A DNA stretch of 7,675 bases from Pseudomonadota bacterium (lineage in GTDB: Bacteria > Desulfobacterota > Desulfobacteria > Desulfobacterales > RPRI01). A program made the translations under genes and the position numbers. Position 1 is the first letter of the stretch, and each line of letters begins with the position of its first letter. Positions 1 through 5,419 of this stretch are shown here, piece after piece. The stretch covers positions 1 through 7,675 of the forward strand of contig JAHJRK010000095.1 in NCBI GenBank assembly GCA_018830925.1, written 5' to 3'. The notes beneath the pieces are model-generated. The model had not been told where the DNA came from. It was given only the letters and a program-made list of their open reading frames with translations, and ran no database searches.

Positions 1-1
1 A

Positions 2-310
2 AGGGATATAACGGAAAAGATCAGGCAGCAGAAAGAGAGGTCATTAAAGGAAAAATTCCAGGGTGTTCAGGAGATGGCCGGGGGAGTGGCGCACAGGTTG
101 AGTCAGCCGCTGACTGTTATAAGCAATCTTATTAATGAAGTGCTGAATAATACGCCCAAGGAGAGCGTCAATCATCAAAAGCTTGAAAAAGTTCACCAAC
201 AGATTGAAAAATTGAACGAGATAACAAAAAAAATATCGCGCATCAAAAAATATGAAGTGATAGATTATGTTGCAGGCGTGAGAATAGTGGATATAGATAA
301 AGCTTCGTGA
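2..310 (+). CDS. PAS/DHp histidine-kinase-like protein lacking an ATPase domain, C-terminal part (5' cut by window edge)
   Basis: The frame is open from base 2 to a TGA stop at 308-310, giving 102 visible residues; the N-terminus is outside the window. It begins with RDITEKI, the usual end of a PAS sensor domain, followed by a charged coiled-coil helix. The dimerisation/phosphoacceptor H-box is GGVAHRLSQPLTVI, with the candidate phospho-His at visible residue 31. A second helix rich in K, E and I follows, then the tail YVAGVRIVDIDKAS and the stop. There are no N, G1 or G2 boxes of a HATPase_c domain, so the protein ends after the dimerisation domain. I recall similar short PAS-DHp proteins with an 'IDIDKAS'-like tail in Desulfobacterota, so the short form is probably natural rather than a frameshift. 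The residue after the His is Arg instead of the usual Glu/Asp. The response-regulator gene starts 22 nt downstream, suggesting co-transcription and a functional pair. The ATG at 74 is internal and is not the start. Confidence 0.8.
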   Translation, partial: RDITEKIRQQKERSLKEKFQGVQEMAGGVAHRLSQPLTVISNLINEVLNNTPKESVNHQKLEKVHQQIEKLNEITKKISRIKKYEVIDYVAGVRIVDIDKAS

Positions 311-332
311 TTTACGGCACAAAGGAGATTTA

Positions 333-1394
333 ATGATAAGAAACGTTCTTATAGTTGATGATGATAAGGATTTACTTCTTTCACTTAAGGAAGGGCTTGG
401 AAAGTTCAACGAGACTTTTTCGGTTTTTACTTCCGGGGACGGGCTTGACGCCATTGAAAAGCTTAAAAACAACACCATTTCTCTTGTTGTTACAGACCTT
501 AAAATGGAGCCGATGGACGGTTTCGGCCTTCTGTCGCACATAATGGAAAACTACCCTGATATTCCCGTTATCATCATAACCGGTTACGGAACACCGGAAA
601 TGGAAAGACTTGCCAAAAAAGGCGGAGCGGTGGGTTACATTCAAAAGCCTTTCATCGTCAAAGATCTTGCCGTGAAAATGATGACTACTCTGCGCAGAGA
701 GTCGGACGGGGGTACCCTGCACAATGTCTCATCAGGGATGTTTCTGCAACTGGTGGAAATGGAGCAGAAAACCTGCACTGTCCGGCTTGAAGATACTTCT
801 ACTGGCAGAAAAGGAGTGCTCTTCTTCAAGGATGGCGAACTCTATGATGCGAGGATGAATGATCTTCAGGGTAAGGATGCCGCATATGAAATTTTTTCGT
901 GGGAGCAGGTAGTCCTTTCGATACAGAATGAATGTCAAGCCAAGGAGAATAAAATCCAAAGCGATCTCCAGGGATTGATACTTGATGCGATGCGGATAAA
1001 AGATGAAAAAAGCGAAGCAGCGGAAGAAACGCCTGTTGTTCCCGAAAATACCCCTGTTGTTCCCGCAAGTATCCCGGTTGTTCCCAAAAGTATCACGGTT
1101 GTTGCAGAAGCCAAGACGGAGAAACCAGATCCTGTATCGACGGTTAGAACCAGAATCATGAAGAATCTGGGATCAAGGAGCGGTGTTGATGATATATATT
1201 ACGACAGTTCATGGGACGGCTTGATTTCCCAGATGTCGAGGTTGGGCGCATTTTTCAGGATAGGAAAAATCAAAGCGGTTTTTGTTGATATAGGGGAACC
1301 ACGCAACTTTATTTTGAAGCATGATAAAGAAACTGTGGTTGTTGCAGTAAGTCCAAGATGCCCGCGGGACAGAGTAATGCAGATTCTCAATTAG
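333..1394 (+). CDS. Response regulator: receiver domain, PATAN (DUF4388) domain, PVVP-repeat linker, Roadblock-like C-terminus
   Basis: This 353-residue cytoplasmic protein has a CheY-like receiver at about residues 3-120. It carries the acidic pocket D9-D10-D11, phosphoacceptor D55 (VVTDLKM), T83 and K105 in the YIQKPF motif, so phosphorylation should be possible. Residues about 127-215 (GGTLHNVSSGMFLQLVEME through GVLFFKDGELYDA) match the PATAN/DUF4388 pattern, a domain usually attached to receivers and thought to mediate protein contacts. Residues 234-257 are a tandem PVVPxS/N heptapeptide linker. The last ~60 residues, from W294 (WDGLISQMSRLGAFF, then VFVDIG and VVVAV strands), resemble the second half of a Roadblock/LC7 domain; this assignment is tentative. 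No DNA-binding or enzymatic output domain is visible, so output is probably by protein-protein interaction. The start is supported by GGAG at 324-327, five bases before the ATG. A Roadblock-like gene follows 39 nt downstream. Confidence 0.88.
   Translation: MIRNVLIVDDDKDLLLSLKEGLGKFNETFSVFTSGDGLDAIEKLKNNTISLVVTDLKMEPMDGFGLLSHIMENYPDIPVIIITGYGTPEMERLAKKGGAVGYIQKPFIVKDLAVKMMTTLRRESDGGTLHNVSSGMFLQLVEMEQKTCTVRLEDTSTGRKGVLFFKDGELYDARMNDLQGKDAAYEIFSWEQVVLSIQNECQAKENKIQSDLQGLILDAMRIKDEKSEAAEETPVVPENTPVVPASIPVVPKSITVVAEAKTEKPDPVSTVRTRIMKNLGSRSGVDDIYYDSSWDGLISQMSRLGAFFRIGKIKAVFVDIGEPRNFILKHDKETVVVAVSPRCPRDRVMQILN
1032..1105 (+). repeat. In-frame 21-nt tandem repeat coding for PVVP heptapeptides
   Basis: Three consecutive 21-base units at 1032-1052, 1053-1073 and 1074-1094 encode PVVPENT, PVVPASI and PVVPKSI. 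A degraded fourth unit (TVVAEAK) starts at 1095. The core bases of each unit are gttgttccc. The repeat lies between the PATAN domain and the Roadblock-like tail of the response regulator and most likely forms a flexible or extended linker. The unit is a multiple of three, so copy-number change would keep the frame. Confidence 0.85.
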
Positions 1395-1433
1395 AGAGAT
1401 ATGGTTTGACACAGATATTTTGCGGAAGGCGAT

Positions 1434-1781
1434 ATGAAAGAATTATTTAAAGATATTCTGAGTGTTGAAGGGGTTAAAGGAGTTATATTATTCTCTTCCC
1501 AGGGAGAGGTGATCTTCAAAATGTTTTTATCCGCGATACCGGAAGAGCCTGAAACACGCGATTGGGCACTTTTTTTTGACTCGGTAAGTAATGTCAGGGA
1601 AAGCGATCTGATATTTGAAGAAGGGAGAATTTATATCAGGAAGACCGAACTGGGATTTCTGGTGATTCTTATGAACTCTTCGGCACCAGTGGCTTTGGTA
1701 AGATTAAACTGTGATGTATTGCTTCCTTCCCTGAAACCTGCGAAGACTTCAAAAGGGCTCGGCAGGTTTTTTAAAAGATAG
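1434..1781 (+). CDS. Roadblock/LC7-like small protein
   Basis: This 115-residue protein has no signal peptide or membrane segment. The N-terminus (LFKDILSVEGVKGVILFSSQ, then GEVIF) follows the Roadblock/LC7 pattern of a helix, a 'GV.G' turn and a beta strand ending in a glycine turn. It continues with a W44-containing helix (RDWALFFDSV), the strands DLIFEEGRIYIRK and LGFLVILMNSS, a short helix reaching LLPSL, and a basic tail (KTSKGLGRFFKR). Roadblock proteins such as MglB are known to bind and regulate Ras-like GTPases, or to act as dimeric scaffolds. No MglA-type GTPase gene is in the window, so the partner is unknown. A GGAAGG ribosome-binding site at 1424-1429 lies just before the ATG. 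It sits 39 nt after the response regulator, whose own C-terminus looks like half of the same fold, implying a shared pathway. The family call is by pattern only. Confidence 0.7.
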   Translation: MKELFKDILSVEGVKGVILFSSQGEVIFKMFLSAIPEEPETRDWALFFDSVSNVRESDLIFEEGRIYIRKTELGFLVILMNSSAPVALVRLNCDVLLPSLKPAKTSKGLGRFFKR

Positions 1782-1785
1782 ATTA

Positions 1786-1810
1786 TGATGGATTCGTAAA
1801 AAGTCCATCA
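1786..1810 (+). repeat. Dispersed intergenic repeat, copy 1, able to form a 7-bp hairpin
   Basis: Bases 1786-1792 (tgatgga) pair with 1804-1810 (tccatca) around an 11-base loop, ttcgtaaaaag. Bases 1786-1805 recur in inverted orientation at 5350-5369 with one mismatch. The location five bases after the stop codon of the Roadblock-like gene fits an intergenic repeat family or a small transcript-end structure. Confidence 0.7.
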
Positions 1811-1836
1811 CCAGGCTGCAGGCGGTTAAGCCCCGG

Positions 1837-1851
1837 TCCGCCTCAGGCGGA
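1837..1851. repeat. GC-rich short hairpin with alternative pairing
   Basis: tccgcc (1837-1842) and ggcgga (1846-1851) form a 6-bp stem with a 3-base loop. The same left arm can instead pair with aggcgg at 1820-1825. The core ccgcctcaggc (1838-1848) occurs again at 7381-7391 in the spacer after typA. Confidence 0.5.
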
Positions 1852-1938
1852 TTTCCAGCCAAAAAAAAGTTGTTTTATAACTATTGCGAAGGTATCAAAA
1901 TATGATCGATAAATACAGTTATTATATGAAGTTAAAGT

Positions 1939-1955
1939 GAGGATAATTAAAAGTG
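1939..1955 (+). promoter_or_regulatory. Ribosome-binding site that fixes a GTG start for the ATPase gene
   Basis: GAGG at 1939-1942 precedes GTG at 1953 by ten bases, a slightly long spacing. An in-frame TAA at 1944-1946 rules out any earlier start. The next in-frame ATG is codon 25, inside what appears to be the first helix, and a start there would lose the conserved-looking N-terminal helix. Confidence 0.6.
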
Positions 1956-4337
1956 GCTTTAACTCATACTGAAATCAAAAGAGATCTTTATTCGAAAATC
2001 AACGAAGCAAAGGTCTGTTTTTCCATGGGACTTTTTGCCGAAGCCCTTGGAATTTACGAGGAGATTTTTGTTTTATTTCCGGATCTGGACGGTAAAATAA
2101 AGGATGAGATCAATGAACAGATACACCTCTTAAAAAAAGAGATTGATGAACTTGAGCAAGCCGATTCAACGCGTGTTTCGGTTGACGATATTTCCCTGCT
2201 GAAATCCCTTTCCAGCCAGGAGGATGTTACCGCGATTTTTGACAGCTCCAGCGCTTTCAAGGAGCTCGGTCTTTTTGGAGAGGCCGTTGCCGAATATGAA
2301 AAACTGTTTTTCCTTGATTATCCATTAGATAAAATTGTTCCGGAGATGTACGAGTCTCTCTGTAAAGTTTTTTCTCCGGACAAGATAATGGAAAAAATTG
2401 CCAATATCATAAGTGACGGGAGATTAGATAATGCAAAAAAGACCGGGATAAATTACAGTTTCGGCCTTGAAATGGAAAATCGAGACCAGCGGGAAAACGC
2501 ACTCGAACTTTACAAAACAGCCGCTAAAATCGATCCGAAAAATATTGAAATCGGCAATAGAATTGAAGCCATATCATCCACACTTTCTTTCAATTCCAGA
2601 TATGATTATCTTCTCAGAAAAAAGATAGTCACTACCGACCAGCTCCAGAAAGCTTTCGCGCTGTCTAAAAAGATAAACAAGAGCGTTGAGTTTGTCCTGA
2701 TAGATCAGTATAAAATCAGTAAGGCAGATATAGGAAAATCCTTTTCGGCATTCTACGGCTGCCAGTTTAGAGTTTACGATCAGAATATTCCGGCATCGGT
2801 TGAATTGCTGGGGAATCTTAAGAAAACCTTTCTGCTTAATGAACTATGGATTCCATTGAGCTGGAATAAGGAAGGCCTTGACGTCCTGGTCGATGATCCG
2901 AAGAACCTTTATAAATCGGACAATATCAAGGCTCTCATGAAGACCAGGAAGATAAATTTTTCTGTAGGCATAAAAGAGGATATTGAAGAATATATAAAAA
3001 GGTTTTTCGATTCGGGGCAGGGAACAAGTGAAAGTTATCAGGAGGGCAGCGATTATTCCGAGCTTGATATTATCCCGGATATATCATTCGAGGAAGAGGA
3101 AGAAAGAGACGTTTCAGGAGAAGAGCCGGATGAACAATCAAGCCATGTCGTTAAACTGGTTGACCAGGTTCTTATTTCTGCTTACAGAAAGAATGCCTCG
3201 GATATTCATATTGAACCGTCGCCTGTTACAAAAATGACGGGTATCCGCTTTCGAATGGATGGAGTCTGCCAGGAATATTTAAGAGCCCCAAATTCAATGG
3301 CGAAAGGCATTGTTTCGAGGCTCAAAATAATGGCTGAGCTCGACATAGCCGAAAGAAGACTTCCCCAGGACGGGAAGATAAAATTCAGGCGTAAAGGAAT
3401 TCCGCCTTTTGAGCTCAGAGTTGCAACCCTTCCGACAGCAGGCGGTTTTGAGGATGTCGTCCTAAGGATTCTCGCAAAAGCCGGGGCAATGGAACTTGAT
3501 AAAATGGGATTGAATGAGCGCAATCTTGCCGTCATGAAAAGGATCGTCGCAAAACCTTACGGACTTGTTTTGGTTGTTGGGCCTACAGGTTCAGGAAAGA
3601 CGACCTCCCTTCATTCGGCGCTTGGATATATCAATAAACCCGGCGTCAAAATATGGACAGCCGAAGATCCGGTTGAGATTACGCAGCAGGGATTAAGGCA
3701 GGTTGAGGCAAGACCCAAGATAGGACTCGATTTTGCAAGGATTATGCGCGCTTTTTTAAGAGCCGATCCGGATATCATAATGATAGGAGAGATGCGTGAC
3801 CATGAAACTGCGTCAATCGGCATTGAGGCTTCTCTAACCGGGCATCTTGTTTTCTCTACATTGCATACAAACAGCGCTCCTGAAACCGTGACGAGATTGC
3901 TCGATATGGGACTTAATCCTTTGAACTTTTCCGATGCATTTCTTGGAGTAATGGCCCAGCGGCTCGTAAGAAGATTGTGCGTGAACTGCAAGGAGGAATA
4001 TCATCCATCGCAAGAGGAATTTGATGAAATAGCCATGGACTATGGCATGCAGTACTTTGAAGCGACTGGCATAAAATATTCTTCGGATCTTGTCCTGTAT
4101 AAAACCGGCAACTGCGATACCTGTGATGGCACCGGTTACAAGGGCCGTCTCGGAATACACGAACTGATGGAAGGCACACATGAAATAAAGAGGATGATCA
4201 AAAAAGCAGCGACTTCCGAAAGCCTTTTCGCGCAGGCAATGAAAGAAGAGATGACCACTCTCAAACAGGACGGGATATTGAAGGCTTTCAAGGGCCTGAC
4301 CGATATCAGCGAAGTCCGCCGCGTCTGTATAAATTGA
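1953..4337 (+). CDS. GspE/PulE/PilB-type secretion or type IV pilus assembly ATPase with TPR-like N-terminal extension
   Basis: This 794-residue cytoplasmic ATPase belongs to the family whose hexamers power pilus assembly or type II secretion. Domains in order: residues ~1-210 are helical with TPR-like repeats (best at ~165-205, ALELYKTAAKIDPKN); ~218-350 match the MshEN/GspE_N fold (DYLLRKKIVTTDQL); 353-397 form a very acidic linker; ~398-794 are the ATPase. Catalytic motifs are intact: SDIHIEP at 416-422, Walker A GPTGSGKTT at 543-551 (K549), Asp box/Walker B DPDIIMIGEMRD at 605-616 (E613) and His box GHLVFSTLHTNSA at 630-642. The zinc motif is C676-x2-C679 with C721-x2-C724. Zinc cysteines and the MshEN domain indicate an assembly ATPase (GspE/PilB) rather than the retraction ATPase PilT. 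GspE or PilB cannot be decided, because no secretin, inner-membrane platform or pilin gene is nearby. At 794 residues it is well above the usual ~500-570, the excess being the N-terminal helices. The start is GTG. Confidence 0.93.
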   Translation: MALTHTEIKRDLYSKINEAKVCFSMGLFAEALGIYEEIFVLFPDLDGKIKDEINEQIHLLKKEIDELEQADSTRVSVDDISLLKSLSSQEDVTAIFDSSSAFKELGLFGEAVAEYEKLFFLDYPLDKIVPEMYESLCKVFSPDKIMEKIANIISDGRLDNAKKTGINYSFGLEMENRDQRENALELYKTAAKIDPKNIEIGNRIEAISSTLSFNSRYDYLLRKKIVTTDQLQKAFALSKKINKSVEFVLIDQYKISKADIGKSFSAFYGCQFRVYDQNIPASVELLGNLKKTFLLNELWIPLSWNKEGLDVLVDDPKNLYKSDNIKALMKTRKINFSVGIKEDIEEYIKRFFDSGQGTSESYQEGSDYSELDIIPDISFEEEEERDVSGEEPDEQSSHVVKLVDQVLISAYRKNASDIHIEPSPVTKMTGIRFRMDGVCQEYLRAPNSMAKGIVSRLKIMAELDIAERRLPQDGKIKFRRKGIPPFELRVATLPTAGGFEDVVLRILAKAGAMELDKMGLNERNLAVMKRIVAKPYGLVLVVGPTGSGKTTSLHSALGYINKPGVKIWTAEDPVEITQQGLRQVEARPKIGLDFARIMRAFLRADPDIIMIGEMRDHETASIGIEASLTGHLVFSTLHTNSAPETVTRLLDMGLNPLNFSDAFLGVMAQRLVRRLCVNCKEEYHPSQEEFDEIAMDYGMQYFEATGIKYSSDLVLYKTGNCDTCDGTGYKGRLGIHELMEGTHEIKRMIKKAATSESLFAQAMKEEMTTLKQDGILKAFKGLTDISEVRRVCIN

Positions 4338-4387
4338 TGCGATCCTATCAATTGTTTCCTGCCATGTTCAAAGCCAGAGAATAAAAT

Positions 4388-5074
4388 ATGGAGATAGGTT
4401 CTGCAGAGTGGGAAGAGATAATAATAAGTGGAGCGAAGATTTTTAATGTCAATGTGGGATTAAAAGAGGTCCGGCAGTTCTCGATTCACGCCGGTGAACT
4501 TGTAAAGTGGAACTTAAAAATAAATTTAACTGCGATAACCGATCCATTTGAAGTTGCCGTCAAACATTTTATTGATTCGATTGCCCCTGCCGGCATAATT
4601 CCTGCCGGCGCATCAATGCTTGATATAGGTTCCGGAGGAGGTTTTCCGGGTATTCCGCTTAAAGTTGTTATCCCGACTCTTTCAGTATCGCTGGTGGATT
4701 CTTCGCGGAAAAAAATAACATTTTTAAAACACATCATAAGGAGAACCGGGCTTGAGGATATAGAAGCCCTTCAAGGCAGGGTGGAAGAATTAGCCGGAAG
4801 TATAAAAATGTTCGATGTTATTATATGCCGCGCCTTTTCATCACTTGAAATGTTTGTCGGGTCGGCGCTTCCTCTTCTTGCTCCAAACGGAATAATCATA
4901 TCCTTGAAAGGGAAAATAAACCCTCAGGAGATTGAAGCGGTGCGGGTTATGAGCGATAGAAAATGGGGTTCCGGTAAAATCCCAGGAACTCTGATTGATA
5001 TAAAAATTAAAAAATATTTACTACCTTATATTGATTCAGAAAGAACCCTCATGATCATAAAAAAACTTCATTAG
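4388..5074 (+). CDS. rsmG: 16S rRNA (guanine-527-N7)-methyltransferase RsmG (GidB)
   Basis: This 228-residue Rossmann-fold methyltransferase transfers a methyl group from S-adenosylmethionine to N7 of G527 in the 530 loop of 16S rRNA on the small ribosomal subunit. Family marks are all present: NLTAI at 46-50, KHFIDS at 59-64, the SAM-binding glycine loop LDIGSGGGFPGIPL at 78-91, VDSSRKK at 103-109 and RAFSSL at 148-153. Length is close to the family norm of about 205-240. The ATG at 4388 is 50 nt after the ATPase gene and has only a weak purine-rich RBS (agaga at 4376-4380). The rsmG gene commonly sits beside mnmG and parAB; here it does not. Loss of RsmG is known to cause low-level streptomycin resistance in several bacteria. 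The TAG stop (5072-5074) falls inside the first four bases of a 44-nt tandem repeat. Confidence 0.95.
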   Translation: MEIGSAEWEEIIISGAKIFNVNVGLKEVRQFSIHAGELVKWNLKINLTAITDPFEVAVKHFIDSIAPAGIIPAGASMLDIGSGGGFPGIPLKVVIPTLSVSLVDSSRKKITFLKHIIRRTGLEDIEALQGRVEELAGSIKMFDVIICRAFSSLEMFVGSALPLLAPNGIIISLKGKINPQEIEAVRVMSDRKWGSGKIPGTLIDIKIKKYLLPYIDSERTLMIIKKLH

Positions 5075-5158
5075 GAGCCGTTACGAAAAAACCATTACAT
5101 TTCTGATCATTTCGTTAGAAGCCGTTACGAAAAAACCATTACATTTCTGATCATTTCG
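5071..5158. repeat. Two tandem 44-nt repeats beginning at the rsmG stop codon
   Basis: Copy 1 is 5071-5114 and copy 2 is 5115-5158. They differ at one position (g5075 versus a5119), i.e. 43 of 44 bases are identical. The start of a third unit (tta, 5159-5161) then diverges. Each unit contains gccgttacgaaaaaacc and ctgatcatttcg. Copy 1 overlaps the last four bases of rsmG, including its TAG, so the duplication is anchored at the gene end. Confidence 0.95.
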
Positions 5159-5169
5159 TTACGGCTCCT
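5073..5169 (+). other. Long imperfect inverted repeat with two alternative left arms
   Basis: Bases 5073-5088 (aggagccgttacgaaa) pair with 5154-5169 (tttcgttacggctcct) at 15 of 16 positions. The second copy of the 44-nt repeat supplies another left arm (5117-5132) that pairs with the same right arm at 14 of 16 positions with a much shorter loop. The two pairings exclude each other. The structure could stabilise or end the rsmG transcript; no clean T tract follows, so I do not call it a terminator. Confidence 0.7.
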
Positions 5170-5213
5170 TATGCCGGTTCACGGCTTACGGCTCCTTATG
5201 CCGGTCACGGCAT
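5159..5213. repeat. Second tandem duplication (27 and 26 nt) ending in a hairpin
   Basis: Copy A (5159-5185) and copy B (5186-5211) both read ttacggctccttatgccggt followed by (t)cacggc, and differ only by one missing t in copy B. In each copy gccg pairs with cggc. In copy B the stem is six base pairs, atgccg (5198-5203) with cggcat (5208-5213), around a gtca loop. The array follows the 44-nt repeats with no spacer. Confidence 0.92.
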
Positions 5214-5280
5214 TTCAATGTTACGGTTATTTGTGAAAGACGGCTTAATCCCTCACACGGCCTTTTTATTCCGTATTTGT

Positions 5281-5308
5281 TTGCAATCTTGCAGGAAATG
5301 ATTATACT
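5281..5308 (+). promoter_or_regulatory. Candidate sigma70-type promoter for typA
   Basis: TTGCAA at 5281-5286 (4/6 to the -35 consensus) and TATACT at 5303-5308 (5/6 to the -10 consensus) are separated by 16 bases. Transcription would begin near 5315, giving a leader of about 105 bases that includes the inverted dispersed motif. This is the best pair I saw in the gap, but it rests on consensus match only. Confidence 0.4.
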
Positions 5309-5349
5309 CCGCGACCGGATTCTTTCTACATATGCGAAAAGGGAGTCCT

Positions 5350-5369
5350 GACTTTTTACGAAACCATCA
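5350..5369 (-). repeat. Dispersed intergenic repeat, copy 2 (inverted)
   Basis: The minus strand reads tgatggtttcgtaaaaagtc, which matches 1786-1805 at 19 of 20 bases. It lacks the second pairing arm of copy 1, because the bases beyond it read agga instead of catc. It lies in the putative leader of typA. Confidence 0.7.
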
Positions 5370-5419
5370 TTATTGAGGTTATTTAATGAACGGGCTAATT
5401 TAAAATACAGGAAGGATTA

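Larger units (their letters stand above)
1782..1952. other. 171-nt intergenic region with small hairpins and a dispersed repeat
   Basis: No gene is visible. The left part holds the 20-nt dispersed motif (1786-1805) and a GC-rich segment with two copies of aggcgg (1820-1825 and 1845-1850) competing for one ccgcct (1838-1843). An A8 run at 1861-1868 follows rather than a T run, so this is not a normal rightward intrinsic terminator. The right part (1869-1952) is AT-rich and should contain the promoter of the ATPase gene if it is transcribed separately. TTGCGA at 1884-1889 with GATAAA at 1908-1913 (18-nt spacing, 4/6 matches each) is the best pair, but it is weak. Confidence 0.55.
5075..5419. 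other. 345-nt intergenic region between rsmG and typA: composite repeats then the typA leader
   Basis: No protein-coding gene is supported on either strand, and I see no tRNA-like cloverleaf. The left 140 bases are the two tandem repeat sets and their hairpins. The middle (5214-5280) still contains repeat-like pieces (gttacgg, gacggc, cacggcc) and a T5 run. The right holds a promoter-like pair, the inverted copy of the dispersed motif (5350-5369), an AT-rich leader and the typA ribosome-binding site (aggaagg at 5409-5415). Confidence 0.7.

Noticed and set aside
2..310. Pseudogene call for the kinase-like gene because the ATPase domain is missing
   Set aside because: The bases after the stop (311-332) lead directly to a good ribosome-binding site and an intact regulator gene, with no remnant of an ATPase domain. 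The ending resembles other naturally short proteins of this type.
44..541. 165-codon open frame on the minus strand
   Set aside because: It lies antisense to the kinase-like tail and the receiver domain, both of which have clear family motifs. Its product is low complexity with no recognisable domain.
1406..1436. Perfect TTGACA at 1406-1411 as a promoter for the Roadblock-like gene
   Set aside because: No acceptable -10 box lies 15-19 bases downstream; the right spacing falls onto the ribosome-binding site and start codon.
4332..4353. Hairpin aattgat/atcaatt at the end of the ATPase gene as a terminator
   Set aside because: The stem is seven mostly A-T pairs and only three T follow, so it is too weak to separate the ATPase gene from rsmG.
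5071..5213. CRISPR array
   Set aside because: There are two different repeat units in direct tandem with no unique spacers between them and no cas genes in the window.
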